Shown: positions 35,734-47,342 of the stretch, piece by piece
How positions within the stretch are numbered: position 1 is the first letter of the stretch
Layout of the letters: each line of letters starts with the position of its first letter
Source of the DNA: Prosopocoilus inquinatus
Lineage: Eukaryota; Arthropoda; Insecta; Coleoptera; Lucanidae
Reading direction: 5' to 3'
Assembly: GCA_036172665.1 (NCBI GenBank)
Contig: CM069875.1
Location: forward strand, 25,203,806 to 25,267,805
DNA length: 64,000 nt
The notes under the pieces: generated by a model
What the model was told of the DNA's origin: nothing
Database searches by the model: none
What the model saw: only the letters and a program-made list of their open reading frames with translations
Made by a program: the position numbers and the translations under genes

Positions 35734-35885
35734 TGCAAATCGTTTTTTATTGCAATGAAAACCTCGAGCAGCCTCTGTACAGCTGTTTCAGCCCTGTTTG
35801 GGGCTTCATCAGCAGAGTAGCCCGACATTCCCACTGCAAACCAAACACGACTTGTCCAACGTATTCGCAATTGCAATGTAATAGC
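35734..35885 (-). repeat. hammerhead-bearing repeat, copy 1
   Basis: This is the partner of 17696-17853. The two copies share the hammerhead, the GCAATTGC phrases on either side, and GGTTTGCAGTGGGAATGTCG. It begins about 65 bp beyond the right edge of the element at 34059-35668. No protein-coding part of a retroelement is adjacent. Confidence 0.75.
35773..35817 (-). ncRNA. type I hammerhead ribozyme, copy 1
   Basis: On the minus strand, stem I is CUCUG (35817-35813) with CAGAG (35777-35773). The core CUGAUGA (35812-35806) is the exact consensus. Stem II is AGCCC/GGGCU with loop CAAACA. GAA (35789-35787) is followed by stem III ACA/UGU with loop GC, and a GUA cleavage triplet with the cut after 35778. 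Compared with copy 2, the fifth stem I pair is C-G instead of U-A, which preserves pairing. The 10.1-11.1 pair is A-U rather than the usual G-C. Confidence 0.82.
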
Positions 35886-38327
35886 GATGGGGGACTTATT
35901 AGGAGCAAATCCGCTTCAATTTGTTTCTCCTACTGCAATGTGAGGTCAAAAAGTGATCGTAGGATGTCGCTGTTTTATCTGTTAATAACTAGAACATTTT
36001 TCATTTTTTTTGTGCAGAATTAGAAACAGTTGAACATCGTGGCCTTCTCAAACCATGACGTTATGATCATGATTGTGTTTGTTGCATCACTTTTTTGTCC
36101 ATATTGAGGGACGTTAGATTTGAAAAAATCACCGTTATTCTTGTAATATTTTTTGGTTAGATTTACACTAATAATTAAACTTCGAATGCGTGAGAGAGGG
36201 GTATATTCTTAGCTTTTTACGTACGAAAGGTTGAGAATCCCTGTGTTAGAAGCCAGAAAAGAAAACCACGTTCGGTGGACACTTGGTATGAAGTTTTGAT
36301 CACAGAAAATGTTTTACTTTTCAAATTCAGAATATATTTGCTTTTGCAACTAAAATATGACAATAGCCTCCTAAATTTAAGCGGAAATGATTAATAATTT
36401 TTTATTGTTAAAAAATTATTTTTTTGTTTTTGTAAAGGAAAATTATTAATCGGATAAGCTAGTTTTTAAATTTAAGAATGAAGAAAAGATGTTTAATATT
36501 AAAAATTGGGATGTCCCGGAAAATTTCTTTCAAGAAGTTACTCAACGTTTCAAAATCTCGATTCTAAACCCATCTGTAGATTCTTTTATTTAATTATCTA
36601 TCATCATCATCATCATGCCCTATTTTGACTATCGCATGATAATTTACGTCACGCTGATTCATATAATTATATTAAATTGTTTTTAGAAGGTCACTTAGAA
36701 CATAAAAATTATTAACTTCAATTGAAACGTTGACGGGGATTTTATTCTTAATAGTCATCCTCAACAACACTCATAATCTGGTAATTTCGTATGCAACACG
36801 TTCATGTTTTTTTTTTTTTTTTTATTTCAATTAACCTCTAACATTTATTAAGCGAATTTTCGACTCTCGCTCGCTATTTGTCGAAAATTGTTACGTAGCA
36901 GAGGTGTGTCAGAGTTTTGGGAAAAAGGGGGGGCACCGGAGGGAAAGTTCCGAGAACGGCGGCGTAAAATCACCGGAGCGTGAACGATAAACAACCACAA
37001 TTACTATAACAAAAAGTTCACGGGAATTTACGTAATACCGACGGCGCCGCGTCGGATAAATTTCATCTGTGTATCCGGAGGGCCTCCACGGGGAATAAAA
37101 AAATTGACCTTGCACTCGAAAACGGCGCATACGACGTCAAAAGTTCAATGCCCATAAAATAAGAAATCATGGACTGCAAAACGAGTTCCGATATTTAAGA
37201 ACCTGCAGTAACCGGCCTTTTCAACAGTCGAAACGTCATTAAATATGAAATAAACTTGATTAAAAAAGGATAAAAATTAAATCTGCATTCAATTAGAAAC
37301 AAACAAGAAAAAGGTTCGATAAACGATCAGACGGGTTCACCTTATTTATTTATTTGAAACAAACAAAAATTGCTAATTGCGATATATACAGGTGATTGTT
37401 AATTATCATAATGAAATCAACAAAGAATCGATATCCCAGCCAGATTAAGGGAAAAATTTTGGAAAGACTCTATGTATTTTCGTTTTTGAGAAATAAATGA
37501 CGATTGCAAAAATTTCTGAGCTTACTAAAACTAAAATCAACAAAACCAAAGTTCCTGTCACTTCACTTATACATGATAAAATAACTTCGTCTTCCTGTGA
37601 AGCAGTTGAAGTTTGTAGAAAACTTTAGTGAGCAGTGTATTTCAAGCTAGCAATGATAGAGTACGATTTCAAAATTCCAATATGTATAAAGAAAATATTT
37701 AATTAAATTTAATCTCTAGGTGATAAGTTACACGGTGAGAATTGCGACGATACTTTTTTTCCACGAGGAAAGTAATCTGTAAGTTTCGGGCATTTGATGA
37801 AATACGATATTGAAGCATAATCTTAATCATATTTATTTTTTGACGAGTATGTGAAAAGCTGACATTGCAAATCTCATATAGAGTACCGGACGCGAGCCGG
37901 AAGCTTTGAGAAAACAATCCCAAGCTAGAGACCCTCTAGTTAGAATGGCGTGCATATTTAATTAGTTCCGCCATATTTCAGCAAACGTGTACTTCAGCCA
38001 ATCATGGATTGAATGGAAGTCAAGTTTGGCGCCAAGACTAGGGTTACCATTGGCTTTGCTGGCAAAGGAGAACATTTAATTGGAAAAAGGAGGACTCTCC
38101 AAGAAAAAAGAGGACATTTTTTATTTTATTAAAACTCTATCTTACTAATATTTCAGTTTAATCTATAATGTTGGTTTGCAACATAAATATTAAAATTTGC
38201 ATTATTATAAAGTATGTACAGTTGAAAAAAAAACTCGCAGCAATCCATGGAAAATTAATGTATGTCTTAACTTGATTGTCCACTTTTTCACTGACACTTG
38301 TTGAATGTATGAAGTTCTCAGAGCTAT
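35886..38327. other. mostly unassigned; CpG-rich patch at 36905-37140
   Basis: A TCA trinucleotide run lies at 36600-36615 and a 20-bp T run near 36810-36825. The patch 36905-37140 is far richer in G, C and CpG than its surroundings (GAGAACGGCGGCGTAAAATC, GACGGCGCCGCGTCGG, GCATACGACGTCA). The minus frame across it has no known domain. It could be a promoter or a conserved regulatory block. The rest is plain AT-rich DNA. Confidence 0.4.
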
Positions 38328-38661
38328 GTTAATGATCAATATGCATTCATGAGTGGAAGATCTGCAGCTTCTAATTTTTGTAATTTTGGGCAATTTGTAC
38401 CTATCACCTTAGATAAATCAGAGCAAGTTGATGTGATCTATCCGAATTTTGAAAAAAAAACTTTTGATAGAAAGGATCATGAGCTTTCAATTATTGCTTT
38501 CCCTCCGAGTGTAGTTGATTTTTGAACTTCTTATTTTATCAAGACCAAATCATATTTTTCTATGTCTACTTCGGGTCCTTTCTTTTTTTTATTAATGGCA
38601 TGACCGCAGTTATTAAACGTCCACATTTATTATTTGCTGATGACGTTAATTTTTTTTACAT

Positions 38662-39633
38662 GCAGGGTGTCCCAAACCTCTGGAAAAGTCCAAAAATGCT
38701 CCTTTAAATTCATTTTATCAAGAAAAGGTCTTAACAAAAGTCGTGTAGGTTTTCATTTCGCATAATCTAAAATTATTTTCAAATATACAGCTTGTTTATT
38801 TAATAAGTTACAAATCTAACTTATTATTTTTTAAATAGAACACTATATATTTTATTGCAGTTTCGGTTAGACCTTGAAGAGACGGTACAAATGACATAAC
38901 ATTATACTTACTTATGTCTAGTATTTACCCAGTTATTTTTAGTTTTATGCAAAGAATGGGTCATGTTTGATCGTCTGCCAAATTGCCCAATTGTCATGAT
39001 ACGACAATCAACCTTGGACCAAAATAATTCTAAATCTCTCTACTTTTACAATTACATCATTTTTATCCTAGCGATTATCAACAACACTACGGTTCAGTTC
39101 GCGTATTGTAAAATTAGTCATTTTTTTCAAATGGAACACCCTGTATATTATAGTATATTTGGATAGTGCTTTCTACGAACTTTTGAGTTATTATCACTTC
39201 TCTAAAATCAACTTAAGGAACGTGCTCTAAAATATTTTCATTCGTCTTAGAAATATTTTATCTGCTGTATTATTCAAGACATTTATCCAAACATATTATT
39301 TTTGTTCAAATTAACAATTTCCTTGTCATTGTTTTAGCGGCTGCAATAAAAATATGGAATAAATACAGGAACTGAACGATTTTCACTAAATGATTCCAAT
39401 TACACTAAAAGAACAAATGGAAAGGACTTATTTACACGGTAAAAGGTAGGTTCTATTATCTTGAAGCTACATATCAAAGAAACAATTGAATCTTAACATT
39501 TTTTACATATTAACTAAGAAAAAGCAAAATGTCTTCAGTCACAAATAGGTTTAAAAGATCATAAAAATTTATACTATTGAAACAAATTTAAAGGAGCATT
39601 TTTGGACTTTTCCAGAGGTTTGGGACACCCTGT
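38662..39633. mobile_element. 972-bp inverted-repeat element inside the LINE
   Basis: The ends GCAGGGTGTCCCAAACCTCT and its reverse complement AGAGGTTTGGGACACCCTGT continue as a 52-bp near-perfect match (GGAAAAGTCCAAAAATGCTC). Inside is a nested pair, AAATAGAACACTATATAT (38835) and AAATGGAACACCCTGTATA (39129). It separates the FADD box from the next RT segment, so it is younger than the retrotransposon. Confidence 0.85.
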
Positions 39634-39735
39634 ACAATCAATGGTATCAGTAATTGTTAATTAAAAAAAAAACAATTGGACGATCTGATCTAAATTTAAA
39701 TGTGGAAAAGTGTAGAGTAGTAGTAATAGAGATTT

Positions 39736-40639
39736 TTGCCTATTTATGGATAAATGCCTATTTCAGATAAAAATGCCTATAATGTGCCTTTTCCTAAAGA
39801 TCATCAGAATAAATTTGAAATTTACATAAATTAGAAGTAAAATGAATCTTAGAATCTTGTACAATCGCGATCAAATGCATCCAGACCGATTAACAGTTTT
39901 GTAACCCTTATTACTAGCGCATCGTCAACCAGAACGCGGTTAGCTTACAGCAGCTCCAATTAGGTTGATCTGCATGGGGCCCACATAACTTTTACTATTA
40001 AATTAGTAAAAAAAATTAAAACTTCTCTCTTTCACCCCGCTTGCAAGAAATTTATCTATATTATTTAACTGTCTAAACGATTTTTAACAGATTTTTTAAA
40101 TTTCTATAAAAATGCTAAAAAACGAGCAAATAGGTGCTTTAATTCGAGAATGTATTCAAAATTCACTTTGTTTTGCAACTGTCAGAAAAGTAATTCTTTG
40201 CCAAGCATGCAAGAGAGAGACGAGTTAAAATTTTTCTTACGTTTGGTCGTTTTAATTAAATGGTAGCGAATGCAGCAGTACGTAAAGACAGTATTGCATC
40301 AATCTAATATTAAAAGAAAGCTACCATCAGTTTATCAAACGTTCCTCACGCAGCTTATTTCTCTGCCTATTCTGGAAAGCAAGATCAGTTCTATGCAGAC
40401 TTATGTAAACTTGAAAGCCAATTTTTAAACAATTTCTAGAAAAATGTTCAGGCCGATTAGTTCTTTCAGACTATTCGAAAAAGCTATCTAGAATAAATAA
40501 TAAAATATGTTTCTAATTTACTTTTCGTGATCAAAAATTATAAATATTTTGGAGACTATTGATACTTGTGCCTATTCTGCACATATATGAGCTTTTTTTG
40601 GGCGCCAAAAATTGAATTTTTAAGTGCCTAAACTTCCAC
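39736..40639 (+). mobile_element. hAT-like remnant inside the LINE
   Basis: One frame reads HAAYFSAYSGKQDQFYADLC and LESQFLNNF, resembling the segment after the BED finger in hAT-type transposases and CGGBP1-like proteins. Upstream VILCQACKRET could be the finger pair. Repeated TGCCTATTT phrases mark the left part, and a TTAAGTGCCTAAA phrase the right. End coordinates are inferred from where the RT homology breaks and resumes. It is heavily decayed. Confidence 0.5.
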
Positions 40640-41087
40640 AATTTAGTGATTACATACACTAGAAAAATTAATTTAGTGGAGTATGAATCCCGGATTGGAT
40701 CATATGTGTTAGAGAGAACTGAATAGATTAGAGATTTAGAAGAAACTTTTGACACCCAGTTCACTGTTGAAGCATATCTTAGAAAAATTACTTACAACAG
40801 TTTACAAATGCTAGGATTTGTTATAGGGCAACACTCGAATTTACAAATATGTCGGCACTTAGGTAAAGTATCTTCCTTCTTCACAAAATCCGCATATTTT
40901 AAGAAGAAGCAGCAGAAGCACAACTTCCTAGGGTAGTAACAGCATAATGAGGAGTTACCAGATCTAGACAAAACAAATGTGAATCATAATTTCATTTCAG
41001 GTAGTAAATTTTGTTAATCATTCTTCACACTGTGAAATTTGATCAATTTTGACTAATTGTATGAGTCACAAAAAATGGTACACTTTT

Positions 41088-41219
41088 AAGGCCCAGTTTT
41101 ACAATGACGGTTTAACTTTGAGCCGAAGCTTAAATTCTTCACAACAATTGTTGAAAAAATCGTCGCTAACAGTTTAAACCTCAGCTCAAAGTTGAGCTGC
41201 AATTGTAAAACTGGACCTT
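41088..41219. mobile_element. 132-bp MITE, AAGGCCCAG ends
   Basis: AAGGCCCAGTTTTACAAT and the reverse complement of ATTGTAAAACTGGACCTT form the ends, with inner matches GTTTAA and AACTTTGAGC/GCTCAAAGTT. A further right-end-like phrase, TTTTAAAACTGGGCTT, lies at 41283-41297, so a slightly longer or doubled element is possible. Confidence 0.75.
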
Positions 41220-41299
41220 GGTCAAGACGTGCAAACAGCCTGCCAACAAATTTTGTCGTCGATGTCCAATCTTTCAATAGCATTTTAAAACTGGGCTTC

Positions 41300-41923
41300 C
41301 GCCAAGTTTACAATTGTCCATTTTCGTGTTCGTTTCGTCATCCACTAAAATGCACCGATTTTTTCTTTTTCAACCAAAATGCTATACAAGTTCCCACAAT
41401 TGATTGAGCTTTTCTTTTTGGAACTATTTGTTTTGTTTAGGTATGTCTTGTTTTTGTTGTTCGTTTTCGTAATATGTATTTACAAGCACGTCAACACAAC
41501 ACTAACTCTTACTTGAAGTCGACTCTTGTCGGATGAAAAAGTTTAAAAATGATTTTCTTGCTAACTCTTACATTGTTAGCATTTTCATGTACAGATATGC
41601 ATGGATTTGATTTCGGAAGCTTCGAAACACTTTCGTCTGGTTTAGAATTAACAGAATTTTTTATTCCGATATCTTTTGTATATTTTACCGCATTAAAATT
41701 TTGTATTTTACGTATTATATTACTGTTTTGCCTGTTTCTCTTTTGTATAAAACATCTAATTTTCAAGTTGATTCCAATTCTCGTTTAGTTTTCTTTCTCT
41801 CTCTTTGTTCGTCTTTTTATTTGTTATATAATTCTTCATATTTCTGTAACATTTTAATATTTTTTTTTTAACCAAATGATATTGATATTTAGTTTGGTCG
41901 CCAAATTACATTTCTGTTCTTAT
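41300..41923. other. no gene recognised
   Basis: AT-rich sequence. Frames on both strands at 41509-41788 mirror each other and have no domain. I do not call a gene. Confidence 0.4.
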
Positions 41924-42195
41924 ATACTAGGTGTCTCATAACCTACGGAGGAGATTAATAGAGTAACTAGGGGAGATCAAATTAAAGAATTTTTCTTAAT
42001 AAATTTTTGGTAAAAACGCAATAACTAAAAAGTTACAAGAGTTTAAAGTGAAATTAATGAACAAGCAAAAGTGAGTTAATTGAATACTACAATAAGCAAC
42101 TATTTTTTAAAAAAGTAGTCACGTTAAAGTTACGGCTATGTCATTTTTCCTTCTAATGCCCAAAAACGGGTTTTCATGTCGATGTGCAGGCGGTG
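41924..42195. mobile_element. TACTGGGTG element, truncated copy
   Basis: This is the left ~270 bp of the family (ATACTAGGTGTCTCATAACC, GGAGATCAAATTAAAGAA, AGTCACGTTAAAGT), broken off after GTGCA where a short inverted piece, GGCGGTGTGCAC, appears. Copy 2 starts directly behind it. Confidence 0.8.
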
Positions 42196-42202
42196 TGCAC
42201 AA

Positions 42203-42882
42203 TGAAGAAACAAAACGTTTTAATGCATTATCATTATAAAACAAAAAGTGTTCTCTAAATATTTTACTTCTGGTATACTGGATGTCTCATAACCTACGGA
42301 GAAGATTAAAAGGGTATCTAGGGGAGATCAAACCAAAGATTTTTTCGTAATAAATTTTTGGTAAAAAGGCAAAACTAAAAAAGTTACAAGAGTTTAAAGT
42401 GAAATTAATTGACAAGCAAAAGTTACTCCCTGTAGTAATATTTTACGTTTTAAATTCAAATTTGAGGCATTTATGAGTTAATTGAACACTGCTTTACAAT
42501 AAACAACCATTTTAAAAAATATAATCACGTTAAAGTAACGGCTATTTCATTTTTTCTTGCAATGCCCAAAAACGGATTCTCATCTCGTTGTGCACCGCCT
42601 ACTAATTAAAAACAAAACTAGAAAACAGATCAACATGAACATTTTATGAGTGGTGGTTTTGATAAATTTAGAGTTTATTTAATAATAAAGTTACATTTTG
42701 TGAAATAATTTTGATTAATTAAGAAGTTATAGATACAAATTAAAGAAGAAATTAAGAAAGTTAAGCTGCTGTAAGTTTCTTATTATTGGGTTTTGGTCAA
42801 AAGTGAATTAAGAAAAAAGCTTTATTTTGATGTCTTACAGCTGCTCTTTCAATCTCCTCCGTATATTGTGAGACACCCAGTA
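42203..42882. mobile_element. TACTGGGTG element with flank, copy 2
   Basis: The element proper is 42274-42882 with inverted ends ATACTGGATGTCTCATAACC and ATATTGTGAGACACCCAGTAT (reverse complement). About 70 bp to its left (42203-42273) is also identical in order to the flank of copy 1, including GCATTATCATTATAAAAC. Confidence 0.82.
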
Positions 42883-43840
42883 TTTTTCGAAACTCGTTAA
42901 TTCTTTTTGTTTTAATTTAGGTTTTTGAACTGAGAAAATCGTTACTATTTCGTGTTGGTGTCACTCACCTGTATATTAATGTATCGAACAACTGCTGTGG
43001 TCCAAAGACGTTCCTTGTGGTACTTCTTTCGATATATTATATTAATATTATATTATATTTTTAGATAGATGACTTTTTGTAGACTTGCAGGGAATCTATC
43101 AATCAGTATCCATAAGATAACGAGAAGTACATTAAAACTAACTGCAACTATAACTAAGAAATTTATTAAATCTAGACGTTTTCATACAGTTCATCTTTTT
43201 TCCAGTCCACAAAATGTGATTGATGTCGGCCAACTGATGTCATGTTATGTTCAAATTTCGTTTACTGTGGAAGACGATACAGTAGATACATTTTAAAACG
43301 CATAATATTCAAATTCTTTTAGCTTCCCTGTATATAAATATACTTTAGGAAATGGTTAAACTTTTAATTAGCTGCATAAACATGTCATGCGTACAACATT
43401 GCCACATTTTTCCTTTAAATTACGGATTTCGCGTCATCTAAACAACGCACGTGGGCTGAAGTAATTTTTATCTTAATTGCGTGAGATTTTGTTATATCGC
43501 GCATTGTAATTACGATTAATTGCTTTATCGTGGATTAAATTGATTTAAGCAAGTTCAGGGGCCTTCACTTTGTAAGCTGGATGAAATGAGTAATCAACTT
43601 TCATTCCGAGAAAGTTTTGTACTTTCATTTCGTCTCGGGGACATTTTAATCTTGATTCTTTGCCAAAATTTTGAAGAAGACAACATTTGCTTATTATCTT
43701 GTTATTAAAAAAAATACGTTCGCACATTTTATTTCGCAACAGTGTTCGTTACGTAAACAAAATCATTCATTCTAAAAGGAATCTAATCTTATTCGACATT
43801 TTTTTTTATGACAGCGATTTGAATAAACATATTAATTAAA
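42883..43840. other. no gene recognised
   Basis: AT-rich sequence. The frames at 43069-43296 (+) and 43545-43739 (-) have no domain or splice support. Confidence 0.35.
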
Positions 43841-43926
43841 GAAAATTGTTTTTAACTCTAAACCGGACACTGCACAAAACCTCAAGGTTTCCACAGTGTC
43901 CGGTTTAGAGTTTAAAAACAATTTTC
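43841..43926. repeat. 86-bp near-perfect palindrome / hairpin
   Basis: GAAAATTGTTTTTAA + CTCTAAACCGGACACTG at the left pairs with CAGTGTCCGGTTTAGAG + TTTAAAAACAATTTTC at the right with one single-base indel. The loop AAACCTCAAGGTTT is itself palindromic. It may be a tiny MITE or a transcribed hairpin of microRNA-precursor size; nothing here decides between them. Confidence 0.85.
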
Positions 43927-46440
43927 ATCGGACAAGAGACTTTATACTAATTAATTTGAATTTATAAAAATAATTACATCAATAAACACTTGAAATAAAA
44001 TGGATTGATTAATATCACTGATTATTATCAGATTAAAAACATCCGGTACAATTTGATGCAAAAAAAATAAATAATTGTGCTTTATCTGGAGCAAGGCAAA
44101 TGTATCAATGACTTATCCTTTAAGGTAAACCTTCATACATACAAACATAGAAATTTGTTCTAAAAATAAAACTGCATTTTAAACCTTGCACTTAAATAAA
44201 ACAAATCCCCTGGACCTATTTATTAAACTACTTCGAGTCTACAAAATGAGTTATTATCAATTTTATTATTGTCTTTTAACATTTCTATAATTTTTTCACC
44301 TCCATGCATTAATTTAGAATCTTTCTTCACATCATACTGTTCAAGTTATTTAAATGTTTCTTTTCAGACAAGTTATTTTACAAGATTAATAACAATCTCC
44401 AAAGTGCTGAGTAATCTACATAATGAGAGTAAAGTTGAGTTTTGCTAAATTAAGTAATTGCTGAAATAAAATTACTAACAAATATATATTACAAAACTCC
44501 CAGCAATTTGCATTTATGGTTTTACGATAAGTGGATATAATATTGATTAAAAAATATTTGAACTATAAATATTCGAAACTATAAATTGAGTGTAATTGAA
44601 AATTGAAAATTTGAATTAGATATCCGAATAACATCAACGAGCAATAAATAACAATTTATTCAAAAAAAAACTTTTTTTTTATTTCTGTTTCAAACTTTTG
44701 GACTTCTTCGACTTTTAAAACCTTCTTTAATTCTGTTTTAAAAAGTCCCTTGAATGGAAGGCAGAGATTAACGTGATGTGTCGTAAATGTGAAACTTTAT
44801 AATGATTTGTGGTATCGTCTTTCATGATTTTCAAGGTGTAAAATGTGTATAAATCAAAACGATAGATTTTGTACGGTTCGTAAAATAATGTTGCATTTTA
44901 ATTTATCTGCCTGCTATTTTAAGCAAAGCGTTTTTTTTATAAAGCCTGAGTAGAAGAAGCGATTTTTAAAGTAATACAAACCTGTTAAACATAGGTAAGT
45001 AGATACAATGTTTATAAAATATTGAATAATAAATGTGAATTTTATTAAATTTTTTCATTTGTAAGTACCTACAAAATAGAAAATTTTAATATTATTACAA
45101 TTATTCGGAAAATTCTAAAAAGTCCTAATAAGTCTGGAAAATCTTTAAAGAGAAACTTAAAATTAAATTAAGAATTATAACGAAATATTTGAGCGCATTA
45201 ATTATATTTTATTTTTCCTACGTTTTATCCTAATTCAGATTTTCTAAAAATAGTCGAATGAACAATGCACATTTTAAAAAACAATACGAACTTCAAATAA
45301 ACAAAATAAAAAATAGATATAAATCAATGCGCAAGAAACAATAAATACAAAAACAAATTTAAAACATGCCCATATTACGAAATTTAAAATAGATTAAGAA
45401 CTGCACTTAAAATCAAAATAAAACACACGTTGTTTATCACAAAAAAATAATATTTAATTTCTCTTTTGCAAATTAGAAACCATACCATTAGCAAACTTGA
45501 CCGCAACAACGAATCCAACATATGCCAATAAATATCCCTCATCAACGATTACCAAGAAATCACTATTAAAGTGATCCATAAAAATAAATAAGACCAATTA
45601 AGCTGCAATAATAGAAATAAACCCGTATACAAAATACCTAAGCACAATGGGCCACAACAACATAATGTAAAAGTGACATACGTCATATAATCCTCAACAT
45701 AAACCACAAAATACCTAAGAAAATAGCAGAAACAAATAGATTACATAAGTGCAGCATACAATATATGTATGTATTTAGGAAACGGGTTACGTAACAAGAA
45801 CTACGAGTACATAGACAAGTAGAACACAAATCCATGGACAGATATAATAAACAAGATCAAAGTTAAGCCGACAATTAAATCAATACATTAACGTTCAAGC
45901 TAAATTATTAATTAAGCAGCTTACACAGTCAATAAACAATGGAAAGGAAAAAAGAAAACGTTTCAAAATTTATAAAGAAAAGATCAGCGTAAACATTGAA
46001 ACCTACATCACTTCAAAGCCCATTTTCGTCCCCTCACCCCCTATTCCCCCATACAGATGAAACCACTCCAAGTAGGCACAGAATTTAAATCGGCGTACAT
46101 CGCATCATAGACTCACTGCCTCGTGAGCGCTCGGGTGTGCCTACTTTAAGTGCTTTATGTGATTGAATCGGTATTCAGAGTGTATTGCTTAAGACGACTT
46201 CTTTCGTACTTTCTGCTTACACATTTTATTAAAAAATAATAATCAACTTTTCAGTATATCATGTGGGTAAGAAGTCTGGAAAATCTCAAATAGGTATTTC
46301 CTAAAATATTCAAACAATAATGACCCATTTTTTTTTTATGGAACACCATTATAATGTGCTACTTCATATGTTTTCAATGACATAAGGTTGCCCATTTCTA
46401 TCGTTTTTCTTTCAGTTTTTAAAAAAAGCAGGAAGTATTC
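43927..46440. other. AT-rich, no gene recognised
   Basis: This is mostly low-complexity AT-rich DNA. Around 46010-46150 the composition changes (GTCCCCTCACCCCCTATTCC), and AAGTAGGCAC (46050-46059) faces GTGCCTACTT (46137-46146) as a short inverted pair. No coding region is visible. Confidence 0.4.
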
Positions 46441-46530
46441 CGTTTTAGTTTTCTTTTTTGACGTACCATGTACACATCTTGTATCTTTTGGTAAATAAAC
46501 AGATTTGATTTGATTTGATTCTGACAGAGC
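46441..46530 (+). repeat. 3' tail of a non-LTR retrotransposon
   Basis: The phrase TTGGTAAATAAACAGATTTG ending in repeated GATTT units (GATTTGATTTGATTTGATT) looks like the short tandem tail that closes many LINEs. No RT sequence precedes it, so it is a 5'-truncated stub at best. Confidence 0.45.
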
Positions 46531-46947
46531 GGCCCATTCGCTACCAAAGCGTTAAATTTAAAGTACTGTTATATATTGTTGCAGTGGTAACAACCAATCA
46601 TAGAACCGTATTCAAGATTTTAAAGCACCTTAAAATTTGAACAGCCTGTTAAAAAGAATCTCTCCATTTTCTGGTTGCTATGGTAAGAGTAAATAAACTA
46701 TTCTTATATATCTTTGCTTAAAGATTATCGAATATAAGTACGACAATCCAGAGCAGATGATTTTGTGACAACAAAAATGGTACAGAAATCGTTTTGAAAT
46801 AAAGGAAAGTGAACCAACAAATAGCCCATTAATTATAAGAGATAAAATATGGAAAAGTTATGGAAGAATATTTAGTGTAAAATTAATTGCAGATTTCTTA
46901 TTTCATTATTACGACATTATGCTACCACTAAAATGCAAATACGTTAC

Positions 46948-47094
46948 CTCCTGATTATTTAACGAAAACGGTGGAAAGTTACCGCTGAAAGAATCCAACA
47001 GTTGTCCCGAGCTAGGACTCCGATGGACAAAGGGGTCTGTCAAATCAAATTCAAGGGCACCAAGGAGGTAGGACCCCAGCTGTTTCCTACGCCA
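46948..47094 (-). CDS. candidate internal exon, unrecognised gene
   Basis: On the minus strand an acceptor, CGGTTTTACAG, is followed by 147 nt (49 codons, phase 0 at both ends) and a donor GAG|GTAACG. The peptide starts WRRKQLGSYLLGALEFDLTD and continues with PFVHRSPSSGQLLDSFSGNF and PPFSLNNQE, a serine-rich polar tail-like sequence with a basic start. The composition stands out against the AT-rich flanks. I do not recognise the protein, and no neighbouring exon could be linked. If real, it belongs to a minus-strand gene with very long introns. Confidence 0.4.
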
Positions 47095-47269
47095 CTGTAA
47101 AACCGAGCCTCACGGTTCACAGCGTACGCCAGAATTCGGAAAACTTTCAGGAGTAATTTCACACTCAGACATTCAAAACAACAAGTAGACGCAGCAAAAT
47201 ATCACAATTTACTTAAAAGACGAATATTTAACAAAAAGATACAAGATTAAGGAGTTCGCCCATTAGACC

Positions 47270-47342
47270 TGACCGTAATAGGACTGTAATAGGACCGTAA
47301 TAGGACCGTAGTAGGACGGTAATAGGACCGTATCCGGACCGA
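47270..47342. repeat. 11-bp minisatellite
   Basis: About six copies of GGACCGTAATA with small changes (ACTGTAATAGG, ACCGTAGTAGG, ACGGTAATAGG, ACCGTATCCGG) run head to tail. No function is evident. Confidence 0.85.

Larger units (their letters stand above)
38328..40890 (+). pseudogene. non-LTR retrotransposon RT, split by two insertions
   Basis: Three pieces of one Jockey/CR1-like reverse transcriptase are in order. 38328-38661 reads QYAFMSGRSAASNF, EQVDVIYPNFEK.TFDRKDHE and HLLFADDVNFF, covering the first catalytic motif and the FADD box, with frameshifts and loss of the PQG region. 39640-39735 continues DLNLNVEKCRVV. About 40640-40890 gives RKINLVEYESRIGSYVLE and FDTQFTVEAYLRKITYNSLQ then MLGFVIG. 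The gaps are filled by a 972-bp palindromic element and a hAT-like remnant. It is inactive. Confidence 0.8.

Noticed and set aside
36909..37130. Minus-strand frame across the CpG-rich patch
   Set aside because: Open frames are expected where stop codons are rare because of high GC; no domain and no splice sites.
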